Positions 20,622-28,859 of a DNA stretch of 64,000 bases are shown piece after piece. The position numbers were made by a program, and so were the translations under genes. This DNA is from Desulfocapsa sp. GTDB lineage: Bacteria > Desulfobacterota > Desulfobulbia > Desulfobulbales > Desulfocapsaceae. Under the pieces are notes generated by a model. That model had not been told where the DNA came from. It saw nothing but the letters and a program-made list of their open reading frames with translations, and ran no database searches. Position 1 is the first letter of the stretch, and every line of letters starts with the position of its first letter. Where the stretch lies: contig JAESPV010000095.1 of the NCBI GenBank assembly GCA_016765495.1, forward strand, positions 1-64,000, read 5' to 3'.

Positions 20622-21368
20622 CTACGGTACAATTTCAAGAAGCCGGTAATAAATCCATCCTTTGCCTTTTTGGTCCGATTCGACCTGAATCCAGTTCTTA
20701 ACATAGGCCAGGGCTTTTATATATGTTCCCTCCCTAAGTATAAAACGAACATCGTTCTTCGTGCCAGGCCCTGTGCGAACGTTACATGTCGTTAATACTT
20801 TCATTGCTAACGGAGCAACAAAAACGATATCTGATTTATTACTTAAAAAGTTCTTAACCTCCAATGCACGAATCGGCTGAATCAGTTGCTGGGCCCTGCT
20901 TGACAGGTTAAATGCGTTCTCAACATCCCCTTGCGTCAGTGCATCAACACTCATTGCTACGACTTGTTCTGCCTCCAACACAACCTGCTGTAGCTGGTCA
21001 TCCATTGACCGCTCGGCAGCAACTTTTAGCACTGCTTTCACCTCTGCAATGTTAGCAACAGTTCCCGCCTTACTGCTATGACTACGTAGCTTTGCCTTGG
21101 TACGAACGACTTCACGGGTGCTATTCTGCCTGGCAAGCACCAGTTTTTTGATCTCCTCCTGCTTTCCAAGCAACTCCTGCTGCAGTCTATCCACCTCACC
21201 ACTTAGCTGCCTGTTCTGTTCTTCAAGTTGTTGTTCATGCCGACTGGGCTGCTTGATTTCAATACTTTTTGGGGGGGGAGTACAACTGCTGATAACAAGA
21301 GTGAGCAAGAGAGATAATAGAAGTAGCCACGCTTGTCGATTTAGTAAACCTAATTCAATCTTTATCAT
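20622..21368 (-). CDS. SH3b-domain lipoprotein with coiled coil
   Basis: 248 residues. A signal sequence ends in a lipobox (LVISSC) at about residue 29. A coiled-coil part follows (about 45-80, Gln/Glu/Leu-rich), then a helical region that in related proteins interacts with the envelope. The C-terminal bacterial SH3 domain (about 180-248: TTCNVRTGPGTKNDVRFIL, GWIYYRLLEIVP) is a likely peptidoglycan- or protein-binding module. Location: outer membrane, periplasmic face. It is convergent with the diguanylate cyclase gene. No more specific role can be assigned. Confidence 0.78.
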   Translation of the reverse strand: MIKIELGLLNRQAWLLLLSLLLTLVISSCTPPPKSIEIKQPSRHEQQLEEQNRQLSGEVDRLQQELLGKQEEIKKLVLARQNSTREVVRTKAKLRSHSSKAGTVANIAEVKAVLKVAAERSMDDQLQQVVLEAEQVVAMSVDALTQGDVENAFNLSSRAQQLIQPIRALEVKNFLSNKSDIVFVAPLAMKVLTTCNVRTGPGTKNDVRFILREGTYIKALAYVKNWIQVESDQKGKGWIYYRLLEIVP

Positions 21369-21812
21369 TTGCGATATATAGTCCTCAATATTTTTTAAGA
21401 AACTCCTATAAAAATTCTATGGGATTGCAGGAAAGATGTCAATACTATTAACACTCCTACTCCTGTGACCGTATCAATCTATCATAGAGGTAACTACTAA
21501 CAGAGCACCGGAATAATTTCACGATCCGAATGGATTGCATACAACTAACAGGCTGCCCCAGTCGACCTGCAAAAGCCTCCGATACCCTGTAAGCAGTTAC
21601 AACCTCAGAGTTTCTGCAAACAAATGTTTTTATTCCGGTGGCAATGAGAGTATTTGTATGACCCTATTGCAATCTGGAACTGTATGCTCTACTCTACAAA
21701 AATCCTTAGCAGAAATAGTACAAGGAGGAGCAAAGCTGGTCGCAATATACGAAAATCCTGGAATCAATATCCCAGGACTTCGATAATACGTACTCGGGAA
21801 AGGAGATTACTG
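21369..21812. other. 444-bp gap, no firm gene
   Basis: The leader region of the Old Yellow Enzyme gene. A plus-strand frame from the ATG at 21658 to about 21786 (42 codons, containing LAEIVQGGAKLVAIYENPG) is the only protein-like stretch. It has a weak GAGAG upstream and cannot be supported further. Otherwise no structure was recognised. Confidence 0.3.
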
Positions 21813-22883
21813 ATGGGTAAGGATAAGCTTTTCACTCAATTTAACATAAAAGACTTCACGCTAAATAATCGGATTGGAGTGGCACCGATGACAAGGATGT
21901 CTGCAGCAAAAGACAGCATACCTCGTCAGGATGTTTTTGATTTTCTTGTTCACCGTGCGAAAAACGGTGCCAGCATCATCTACACAGAGGCTATCGTTAC
22001 CGACTATGAAAGTGCTCAAGGATATCCCGGACAGTCACGAATATTGAACCAGCACCAAATAGATGCATGGAAACCGGTTGTTCAAGAAATACAGAAAGAA
22101 GGTTCCATCGCAATTATGCAAATGTTTCATTGCGGACGTATGGCCTGGCCTGAAATAAATCCGGCAAACCGCATCATAGCCCCGAGTTCCCTCACTCCGG
22201 AACAGGAAAATCCCTTAACCGAGGCTCCCTATCCATCACCTGAAAGCATGAGCCAGTTTGATATCGAACATGTGATCACAGGATTTGTAGAAACTGCCAA
22301 GGGAGCCGTTGAAGCGGGTTTTAACGGTATTGAAATTCATGGCGCACATGGGTACCTGATCAACCAATTCCTGTCATCCTATTCTAACAACCGAACAGAC
22401 ACATACGGTGGCTCGGTGGAAAACCGTTGCCGCTTTGCCAATGAGATAATTCAGGCAGTTAAAAAAGTAATTCCAGATAACAAATTGCTTATGTTCAGAA
22501 TTTCCAACTGGGGTGTTGCAGACATGGAGGTCTCTCTTTTTGACACAAAAGATGAGTACCAGGAGATCATCAAACGTTTATCCGATGAACCAATTGACGT
22601 TATTTCTGTTTCCACTTACGAATTCAACCAAAAAGCCTTTGGCACAAATAAAACCATGGCACAGCTGACGCGAGAGGTCACAGAACTGCCAATTTTCATA
22701 TGCGGCAGCATCTTTGACCGCGCAAGTGCCGACGAAGCCCTGGAAGACGCAGATATCATCCTCAGCGGCAAATCATTACTTCTAAATCCAAATTGGGTGG
22801 AGGACATACGCTCAGATAAAACATTGAACCGGTATCAGTCGGAAGAGGCAAACATTGCGTATACTGAGAAGGTGTTGTTGTAA
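21813..22883 (+). CDS. NADH:flavin oxidoreductase, Old Yellow Enzyme family
   Basis: FMN-dependent ene-reductase (356 aa). Start chosen at 21813 because AAAGGAG (21800-21806) is correctly placed and conservation begins at LFTQFNIKDFTLNNRIGVAP. Conserved features: the MTR segment, MQMFHCGRM, and EIHGAHGYLINQFLSSYSN with the substrate-binding H-x-x-H-like pair. The NRTDTYGGSVENRCRF signature is also present. It reduces activated C=C bonds; the physiological substrate is unknown. The frame is open further upstream, but those codons do not look native. Confidence 0.93.
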   Translation: MGKDKLFTQFNIKDFTLNNRIGVAPMTRMSAAKDSIPRQDVFDFLVHRAKNGASIIYTEAIVTDYESAQGYPGQSRILNQHQIDAWKPVVQEIQKEGSIAIMQMFHCGRMAWPEINPANRIIAPSSLTPEQENPLTEAPYPSPESMSQFDIEHVITGFVETAKGAVEAGFNGIEIHGAHGYLINQFLSSYSNNRTDTYGGSVENRCRFANEIIQAVKKVIPDNKLLMFRISNWGVADMEVSLFDTKDEYQEIIKRLSDEPIDVISVSTYEFNQKAFGTNKTMAQLTREVTELPIFICGSIFDRASADEALEDADIILSGKSLLLNPNWVEDIRSDKTLNRYQSEEANIAYTEKVLL

Positions 22884-23016
22884 CTACTACACATTTAGTC
22901 GGATGAACCGGATTTTAATATGCAGAAAACAAATAAAGAGATCGACAAATCCAATCAAAATTGTTCATATACTCACACAAGGTGCTTTGGATAAATTTTT
23001 TCTGGAGGAGAATTAA

Positions 23017-23136
23017 ATGAGTGGACACGGACATGGACATGACAAACCGGAAGAGGATCATTCAATCTGCGTAAAGGTTGGAGTATTCTTTATTTGCGTT
23101 ATTATTGGGTTTTTTGTGATTGGGATGATTAATTAG
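23017..23136 (+). CDS. small His-rich single-pass membrane protein, 39 aa
   Basis: Starts after an excellent ribosome site (TGGAGGAG, 23003-23010). The product begins MSGHGHGHDKPEEDHS and ends in one hydrophobic helix (VGVFFICVIIGFFVIGMIN). The His-Gly-His pattern suggests metal binding, and the helix suggests membrane anchoring. No family was recognised. It could be cotranscribed with the upstream flavoenzyme, 133 bases away. The strong ribosome site and the clean composition support it as a gene. Confidence 0.7.
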   Translation: MSGHGHGHDKPEEDHSICVKVGVFFICVIIGFFVIGMIN

Positions 23137-23338
23137 GAACATTTCATTTTTCACAAGTACGGATTACATAAAGTGAAAAAGCCAACAATTCGACAACTAA
23201 TTACCATTGCAGGGCTTTGAAGACTTTGGGTGGTTGATGTTGCGGAACCGCCAAAACCCGTTAAATATCGTATAATTTAATATATAACACCAGCATCGTT
23301 GATCGAATGTTTACGGTGGCTGGAATAGATTGAATCAA

Positions 23339-23371
23339 CCGTTAGAAGCGTAAGCTTCTGACGGTTTTTTT
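23339..23371 (+). terminator. terminator-like hairpin directly before rnhA
   Basis: CCGT-TA-GAAGC (23339-23349) pairs with GCTTC-TG-ACGG (23354-23364) around GTAA, followed by seven T. It lies 20 bases upstream of the rnhA start, inside the likely leader. It either ends the upstream transcript or acts as an attenuator of rnhA. Confidence 0.65.
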
Positions 23372-23391
23372 GTTCGAAGGAAATAATACAA

Positions 23392-24087
23392 ATGGCTAAG
23401 AAAAAGTTTTATGCAGTTGCCAGTGGTCGAAAACCCGGAGTTTACACCTCGTGGCCTGAGGCAGAGGCTCAGGTTAAAGGTTTTAGGGGAGCAAAATATA
23501 AAGGTTTTTCCTGTAGCTTAGAAGCAGAGGCCTGGATGGATGCTCCCCGGTGGGGACAGAAAATAAAACAGCAAAAGAAAAAGGAAAACCATGAACTGCC
23601 AATGCCCGTTGAGGGTCGAACAGAAATTTATACCGATGGTGGTGCAATCAACAATCCAGGTCCTGGCGGGTATGGTGCAATCATCCTCGAAAACAATGAA
23701 ACCCTTGAAATAACCGGTGGTTACACACACACCACAAATAACCGCATGGAGCTTATGGCCTGCATTAAAGGCATTGAGGCTCTTACCAGCCGCACAAAAC
23801 CCGTTGCACTCTTCTCAGATTCTCAATATGTGGTAAAAGGGATCAGCAAAGGATGGGCCAAGGGCTGGCGTAAGCGGGGCTGGCTTAAATCCGATGGAAC
23901 CCCGGCTGTAAACCCTGATTTATGGAAACGTTTGCTGGATCTCACTCAAGGGCTTGATATTATTTTTTGCTGGGTTAAGGGACACGCCGGTCACCCTTTG
24001 AATGAGCGTTGTGATCAACTGGCAGTTCGGAGTGCTAGGGGGAGTGATCAGATTGAAGATGAGGGCTATAAAAAACGTACTAAATAA
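23392..24087 (+). CDS. rnhA: ribonuclease HI with N-terminal hybrid-binding domain
   Basis: Degrades the RNA strand of RNA-DNA hybrids. 231 aa. An N-terminal HBD (about 1-50: KKFYAVASGRKPGVYTSWPE, then FRGAKYKGFSC) as in eukaryotic RNase H1 is linked to a catalytic RNase H domain. Acidic residues are in place: D of YTDGGA, E of NRMELMA, D of LFSDSQYV, and D of ERCDQLAV. The HxGHPLNERCD signature is complete. E. coli RnhA lacks the HBD. Confidence 0.95.
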   Translation: MAKKKFYAVASGRKPGVYTSWPEAEAQVKGFRGAKYKGFSCSLEAEAWMDAPRWGQKIKQQKKKENHELPMPVEGRTEIYTDGGAINNPGPGGYGAIILENNETLEITGGYTHTTNNRMELMACIKGIEALTSRTKPVALFSDSQYVVKGISKGWAKGWRKRGWLKSDGTPAVNPDLWKRLLDLTQGLDIIFCWVKGHAGHPLNERCDQLAVRSARGSDQIEDEGYKKRTK

Positions 24088-24218
24088 CTTGAACAACTCA
24101 TCGAGTTCCCGTTTCTAGGCAATACGTGAGTGCAGCTAAAATTTTTCCGTATTGCTGCAAAAAGTGACCTGAGAACAATGGTGACCCGGTGGTATAAAAC
24201 AGGCTGTTTCTGTTTCTA

Positions 24219-24950
24219 TCATGTTCCGTGCAGGTGCGGCTGATTACCATAGGGGTGAATATGTTCATGGCAGTGGATCTGTTTTTCTTCGCAACGGATC
24301 AGTTGTCCATCCTGCATGGTGTAGAGTTGATTACAAGTGGAAGCCAGAAAATCCAGATCATGGGAGATGATGATATGGGCAAGTTTCTGTTCCCGAAGTA
24401 TTTTTATTAACCGTTCTCTGGTTGCCGGATCCAGGTTATTACTTGGCTCATCGAGAAGCAGCATTTCCGGCTCCATGGAAAGGATTGTGGCAAGTGCTAC
24501 AAGTTTTTTCTCACCACCTGAGAGTCTATGGGTGATACGATCCTCAAACCCTTTCAAACCAAGTTTTTCCAAGGTACGAATGGAAATATCCCGAGCTTCC
24601 TGTGGCGTAGCACCATGATTTAAGGGGCCAAAAGCTATATCTTCCAATACCGTTGGGGAAAAGAGCTGGTCGTCTGAATCCTGGAATAAAAACCCCAGTT
24701 TGCGGCGAAGCGTAAAGAAGTCCTTTTCTGTTTTTATCTCTGTTCCCTGAAGCACGATTTGTCCATCGTCTGCTTTCAGCAAGCCCATGATGATCTGGAA
24801 GAGAGTGGTCTTACCACTGCCATTTGGCCCAATGATTCCTATTTGTTCTTTGTGGGCATGAAAGTTGATTTCGTTTAAGAGAGGTTTTTTCTGTCCCGGA
24901 TAGGAGTAGCTGATATTGTGGAGTTCAAGAAGTGACGGAGTCATGTTCAT
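24219..24950 (-). CDS. cbiO: nickel/cobalt ECF transporter ATPase NikO/CbiO
   Basis: ATP-binding subunit of an energy-coupling-factor importer (243 aa). Walker A GPNGSGKTT, signature LSGGEKK, Walker B LLLDEPSNNLDP and the switch histidine in HIIISHDLDF are intact. The last 20 residues are His-rich (HCHEHIHP, then PHLHGT), a possible metal-binding tail. It is preceded by nikQ, 14 bases away. Metal choice (Ni or Co) is inferred from the nikR neighbour. Confidence 0.93.
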   Translation of the reverse strand: MNMTPSLLELHNISYSYPGQKKPLLNEINFHAHKEQIGIIGPNGSGKTTLFQIIMGLLKADDGQIVLQGTEIKTEKDFFTLRRKLGFLFQDSDDQLFSPTVLEDIAFGPLNHGATPQEARDISIRTLEKLGLKGFEDRITHRLSGGEKKLVALATILSMEPEMLLLDEPSNNLDPATRERLIKILREQKLAHIIISHDLDFLASTCNQLYTMQDGQLIRCEEKQIHCHEHIHPYGNQPHLHGT

Positions 24951-24964
24951 AATGGCCTACTGGG

Positions 24965-25726
24965 TTAAAGGCGTGAAGACATAAGGGAAAGGCCAGCCAA
25001 AAGCAGGCTGACAAGAAGCATGGTACACAGAAAAAGATAATCAGCTTTGGTCGGTTGTGGCTGATCCAATGGAATAAGCTTGCCTTTAAATCCTCGCAGG
25101 ATCATGGCCTGATGGACTCGTTCTCCCCGATTCCAACTTTTTACCAGAGTCATGCCGAAGAGATGGCTATAGGTTCGATACGTGTGAAGTGAATTTTGAG
25201 GGGTAAAACCTCTAATCTTTGCTGCCCGCTGCAGTCGTTGATATTCCCGGTGAATCACAAAGAGTTGTCGGTATGAAAAAAGAAGAAGAAAGCTTAATTT
25301 TCGTGGAACGCCCAGTTTTTCCATACCATGGCCCAGGTTTGCGGTGCTGGAGGTGGCAAGGAGTGCCAGAAAACAGAAGAGGATTCCATTACTTTTCAGA
25401 CTGATAAGTGCAGCCATTCGAATACCGTCAAGGCTCAGATTCAGAAATGACAATTGCATCGTTTCTTCTCCTCCATAGGTGAGAGGGAGAGTTATCCAGA
25501 TAAAAAGAGTAAAAATGTTGACTTGCAGAAAGCGTTTTAAGAACAAACAGGGAGCTGGTTTCGAGAAAGAAAGGAGTATTGCCGTAACAATAACTCCAAC
25601 TCCAGCCACAATAATTGAGGAACAGAGGGCTAGTACTATACTAATGGCTGCAGCCCCGATAAGTTTTACCTTGGGATCACGTTTGTGAAACAGGGTCGAG
25701 CCCATGGAAAAGGATTCATCAATCAT
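24965..25726 (-). CDS. cbiQ: ECF transporter transmembrane subunit CbiQ/NikQ
   Basis: The T subunit that couples the ATPase to the substrate-binding membrane protein (253 aa). Five to six hydrophobic segments. The coupling helices carry AAKIRGF and HQAMILRGFKGK, the two Ala-Arg-Gly-type motifs that dock on the ATPase. Its start overlaps the end of the nikL fusion gene by 8 bases. Function depends on an S component, which is truncated here. Confidence 0.92.
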   Translation of the reverse strand: MIDESFSMGSTLFHKRDPKVKLIGAAAISIVLALCSSIIVAGVGVIVTAILLSFSKPAPCLFLKRFLQVNIFTLFIWITLPLTYGGEETMQLSFLNLSLDGIRMAALISLKSNGILFCFLALLATSSTANLGHGMEKLGVPRKLSFLLLFSYRQLFVIHREYQRLQRAAKIRGFTPQNSLHTYRTYSHLFGMTLVKSWNRGERVHQAMILRGFKGKLIPLDQPQPTKADYLFLCTMLLVSLLLAGLSLMSSRL

Positions 25727-26576
25727 CTGTTGCAGTACCTTTTGCTTTACGATTTCTCATCCAGGTAACAAGTCCTGCAAGCCCCAGGAGAAAACCGATT
25801 CCTGCCATGATATCCCGCAAGTCCGGTTTCTCCTGCCTGTTTTCTGCAAGACTTCGTTTAATGGGAGCGAGCTCCTGTGCCACGATTTCTTTGATCAGTA
25901 TTTGCAACTCTGCATTGCTTATGCTACCTGCATGTTGCACTGGTGCCTGAGTGCTATCTTCTAAAAGGTATTCCGTGGCGGGAACCAGCCATTCACTTTG
26001 ATGTCCTTCACTGCCTGTAACAAGGATTAACAGATCTGTTTTCCTGGCTCTTGCCTCGGGTGGAACAGTAAAGGTGAATATGCCTTTTGTGTTTCCAGTC
26101 CCCTGTAATAAAATTGCACCGGATGTATTGTCTTTTACCGTAATTTTGCCATGTAGAAGAGGTTTATTTTCTGAAAAGTTTGATTCAACGGTTACCGTAT
26201 TTCCTGAAACCCAGGCAAAGACGTGAATTTTATGGGCTTCTACCTGGAAAGGCAGAAACAGGAGACAGGCGGCCAGGAGGAGAATACGTATGGACATATT
26301 GTTGTTGTTAATGGTTAAGCGAGAGGATTTCAGGCTGTACCTTAAGCAAAAAGGTGACAACAAACATGGTGATCGACCGCCAAGGAGCAGATGGACAGAA
26401 CCAGGACCTATGGGTACATGGATAAGGGATGCTACGAAAAAGGTGGCTGAGAGCAGGGATACGGTCATGATACGATCGTAGTCCAGCTTTTCAAGGCCGA
26501 TGGCAGTGCCTGCAATAGTGAGAGCTGCACCACCGGCAAGTACAGGTGCTGTGAGGGTTCCTTCTGAAATATGCAT
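25719..26576 (-). CDS. truncated CbiM fused in frame to NikL
   Basis: 285 residues made of two parts. Residues 1-67 are a CbiM/NikM N-terminus (MHISEGTLTAPVLAGGAALT, ending HVPIGPGSVHLLLGG). The rest of CbiM, normally about 210 residues, is missing, and about 26 residues of non-family sequence follow. From the methionine at 26297 the protein is a NikL/CbiL component: signal sequence with AHKIHVFAWVSG, Ig-like periplasmic domain, and one C-terminal helix. NikL alone would be 192 aa, but its internal start has no ribosome site. The fused product or an internally started NikL are both possible. Confidence 0.8.
   Translation of the reverse strand: MHISEGTLTAPVLAGGAALTIAGTAIGLEKLDYDRIMTVSLLSATFFVASLIHVPIGPGSVHLLLGGRSPCLLSPFCLRYSLKSSRLTINNNNMSIRILLLAACLLFLPFQVEAHKIHVFAWVSGNTVTVESNFSENKPLLHGKITVKDNTSGAILLQGTGNTKGIFTFTVPPEARARKTDLLILVTGSEGHQSEWLVPATEYLLEDSTQAPVQHAGSISNAELQILIKEIVAQELAPIKRSLAENRQEKPDLRDIMAGIGFLLGLAGLVTWMRNRKAKGTATDD
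26298..26576 (-). pseudogene. cbiM/nikM, 5' fragment
   Basis: Keeps the conserved N-terminus, including the MHIxEG metal-binding start (His2) that inserts into the Ni/Co site, and the first two to three membrane helices. It then breaks at LLLGG into unrelated sequence. The ribosome site TGGAGATAAT and start are intact, so the fragment is still translated. Without the later helices a working S component is unlikely. A full copy elsewhere cannot be excluded. Confidence 0.75.
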
Positions 26577-26577
26577 A

Positions 26578-26880
26578 TTATCTCCAGTCCTCGTAACAAA
26601 CAGGCAGACGATTCAGTTCATCACGATAATATTTCCATTTTGGTATAAATTGATCCATTAACGAAACAAATCGTGAATTATGTGTTGCTTCCACCTTACA
26701 AGTACCCCATTGGGTTTTTATTTTTTTAACGCCAAAGTCATGAATCTTCACATTCATTAGCTTTTCATATTCCTGTATGAACACCGGGATTTTCTTTTTC
26801 AGCTGTTGCCTGTGTCATTCGCTGACAACTATCTGCCGTTTTTCCCCATGATGTTCTAGGCCTGAGATGCTTCCATTCAT
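26578..26880 (-). pseudogene. YgjP-type (DUF45) metallopeptidase with two internal deletions
   Basis: Three pieces of one gene remain in order. The N-terminus (MNGSISGLEHHGEKRQIVVS) is followed by a stop. The middle (FIQEYEKLMNVKIHDFGVKK, then TQWGTC) is in another frame. The C-terminus (THNSRFVSLMDQFIPKWKYY, then RDELNRLP) follows directly after WGTC plus three residues. The segment with the HExxH zinc motif is gone. Such peptidases are commonly the last gene of type I restriction-modification operons. Its start overlaps the preceding pseudogene by ATGA. Confidence 0.75.
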
Positions 26881-27474
26881 TTTGTAAGCACCTCCCAGTA
26901 ACCGGATTTGGTTGAGCCACGGTGTTTGATCACACCATTATCTGATAGTTTTTTAAGATGATACTTGATTCCATCTGCGGTTATTCCGATTTGATCAGCC
27001 AAGCCTTTTCGTGACATTACCGGGTTTGCTTTCAACAATAGAATAATTCTTTCTTGGGTAGTTTCCTGGGTACTTTCTTTTTCTCCGACATCAGGTGCTG
27101 TAAAAGAAAACCTTACCCACAAGCCAGTATGTTCGTAGCTGAACTCAGGCTGAGTTGTTCCGGAATTCAGACAGGATTTGAAGATATGTTCAATGCCACG
27201 ACCCCAGGATTCAATCATTCCGGCACGAAAAAAACCATTTGCAATATCAGGATTATAAGGTTCCGATGAATGTTTACCTAACAGGGTTGTAATATCCCAC
27301 TCATCGGGCAGACGCCCACTGTTCCAGATCCTCAAGGCCATCCTGCTGGTGTAAATCGACATCGACAAGAATCCCTGTCAAATAACAACCTTGCGCATTG
27401 GCAAAGCCGCAAATCCAATTCAGGCACTCGCTACGCCATGTCTGTTTATATTCCATGGTTTGATGTTCGCTCAT
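26877..27474 (-). pseudogene. ATP-binding AlbA_2/HTH protein, internally deleted and frameshifted
   Basis: The N-terminus (MSEHQTMEYKQTW, then CLNWICGFANAQG) begins at 27474 after an AAGAAAGAAAAGG ribosome site. Within 40 codons the sequence switches frame to a C-terminal part: residues like SRMALRIWNSGRLPDEW, FRAGMIESWGRGIEHIF and a winged-helix end (MSRKGLADQIGITADGIKYH). The AlbA_2 core and most of the ATPase-like domain are missing. The C-terminal 163-codon frame (26877-27368) might still be translated. Related proteins are often encoded inside type I RM operons. Confidence 0.75.
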
Positions 27475-27625
27475 GCCTTTTCTTTCTTCTGCTTAAGGGG
27501 TATTGGGATTGTCTTTTCAAACAATCCTCGATAGCTCGGAGAGTGAAATTTACATCCATGCCACCACGCAGTTCGTTGCAACTGGCCCAAAGGGATAAAT
27601 ACAGTTCTGATTTTTTTATTGCCAT
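27446..27625 (-). pseudogene. hsdM (type I DNA methylase) 5' remnant
   Basis: The first 23 codons read MAIKKSELYLSLWASCNELR then GGM, a near match to the start of a common HsdM family. The frame then runs into VNFTLRAIEDCLKRQSQYPL and ends at 27446, far short of the roughly 500 codons expected. It starts 8 bases after the nikR stop and overlaps the next pseudogene. No methylase motif (DPPY/NPPF) remains. Confidence 0.7.
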
Positions 27626-27633
27626 TGTTTTTT

Positions 27634-28044
27634 TTAGTGCAGGTCTTTTCCGGTAGAACTCATGGACAGGGAAGCATTTCGAACCCCACGCATTGCTTTT
27701 AAACTGTTCGCCAGGCCCTGGACTTCACCAGCCTTACCACGAACAATAATCACCTCAAGACAGTTGTGATGATCCATATGCACATGGGTTGTGGAGATAA
27801 TCTGGCTATGAAAGTCATGCTGCAGTTCTGTTACCTTTTCCTGAAGCTTGTGTTGGTGGTGGTCATAAACAAGTGATATAACACCCATAACATCTTTATC
27901 CTCCCGCCATTCTTTCTCTATAATACGACCACGAATGAGATCCCGAAGAGCTTCCGAACGGTTTTTATAAAGGTGGGCTTTAATAAAACCGTCAAAGTCA
28001 TCAAGAAGGTTCTCTTCCATGGAAACAGTAAAACGCTTTAACAT
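27634..28044 (-). CDS. nikR: nickel-responsive regulator NikR
   Basis: Ribbon-helix-helix repressor of nickel uptake (136 aa). N-terminal RHH: LKRFTVSMEENLLDDFDGFI. The C-terminal ACT domain has the high-affinity nickel ligands: H-x-H-x5-C in HVHMDHHNCLEV plus the upstream histidine cluster DHHQHK. The start at 28044 is chosen because AGAGGTG sits six bases upstream. It heads the nickel/cobalt gene run but is separated from the transporter genes by RM debris. It probably controls its own promoter (see inverted repeat). Confidence 0.95.
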   Translation of the reverse strand: MLKRFTVSMEENLLDDFDGFIKAHLYKNRSEALRDLIRGRIIEKEWREDKDVMGVISLVYDHHQHKLQEKVTELQHDFHSQIISTTHVHMDHHNCLEVIIVRGKAGEVQGLANSLKAMRGVRNASLSMSSTGKDLH

Positions 28045-28046
28045 AT

Positions 28047-28072
28047 GTAACACCTCTTTTAAATTTGTGTTA
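28047..28072. promoter_or_regulatory. candidate NikR operator
   Basis: Inverted repeat GTAACAC-N13-GTGTTAA (28047-28073) overlapping the nikR ribosome site. Half-site spacing of this size suits the tetrameric RHH regulator. It may serve nikR and possibly the divergent trmO, whose start is 77 bases away. Assignment is by position and symmetry only. Confidence 0.5.
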
Positions 28073-28148
28073 AATTAGCATCTGTTCACTAAAAGGTCAA
28101 CTGAGCTTCGTTCAGAAATCAATAACACATCTTACCATAGGAAAGAAT

Positions 28149-28859
28149 ATGGAATACAACATAAAACCCATAGGATTAATTCATTCCTGTTATAGGGAAA
28201 AATTTGGCATCCCAAGACAACCTGGGTTAGTGAAAAATGCAACAGGTATGATTGAGATGCTGTCTCCCTGCAACCGTGAGGAAATGTTTAAAGAGTTGGA
28301 CTCTTTTTCCCATATCTGGCTGCAGTTTCTCTTTCATGAAGCTGTCTCTGACGGTTGGCGTCCCACGGTGCGGCCTCCATGGCTGGGTGGTCAGAAACGA
28401 GTGGGACTTTTTGCGAGCAGGTCTCCGCACCGACCTAATTTCCTGGGCCTTTCTGTGGTTCGCTATCATGGTCTGCGAAAAGAAAAGGCTAAACTTTTTC
28501 TTGATATCAGTGGGCTTGATCTTTTAGACGGAACTCCGATTATAGATATTAAACCTTATATTCCCTACAGTGATACGCTTGAGGATGCGACCAGTGGGTT
28601 TGTCCAGTTTGCAGAAAAGCAGGTTGTTGTCACTTTTACTTCCGAAGCAGAATCCGCCTGCCTCCACTATCGGCAGACAAGTGGCCGAGACCTGAAAGCA
28701 TTGATTTGTGAAGTTTTAGAACAGGATCCGCGACCGGCAAGCCAGCGCCAGAAGCAGCGGGAATACGGGATGCTGCTCTGGGAAATGAATATACGCTGGT
28801 TGGCTGAAAAAATGAGTTTCACGGTTTTTTCCGTTCAGGAAGAGAGAGTGGAGGCATAG
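28149..28859 (+). CDS. trmO: tRNA (t6A37) N6-methyltransferase TrmO (TsaA family)
   Basis: Adds a methyl group to the N6 of threonylcarbamoyladenosine at position 37 of tRNA-Thr with SAM. 236 aa, close to E. coli TrmO (235). Conserved blocks: IGLIHSCYREKFGIPRQPGL, FSHIWLQFLFHE, and GLFASRSPHRPNFLGLS, which forms the SAM site, then LDLLDGTPIIDIKPYIPYSD. The tail (EVLEQDPRPASQR) is typical. It is divergent from nikR. Homologues next to metal-transport genes are sometimes only loosely assigned, but the motifs fit TrmO. Confidence 0.9.
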   Translation: MEYNIKPIGLIHSCYREKFGIPRQPGLVKNATGMIEMLSPCNREEMFKELDSFSHIWLQFLFHEAVSDGWRPTVRPPWLGGQKRVGLFASRSPHRPNFLGLSVVRYHGLRKEKAKLFLDISGLDLLDGTPIIDIKPYIPYSDTLEDATSGFVQFAEKQVVVTFTSEAESACLHYRQTSGRDLKALICEVLEQDPRPASQRQKQREYGMLLWEMNIRWLAEKMSFTVFSVQEERVEA

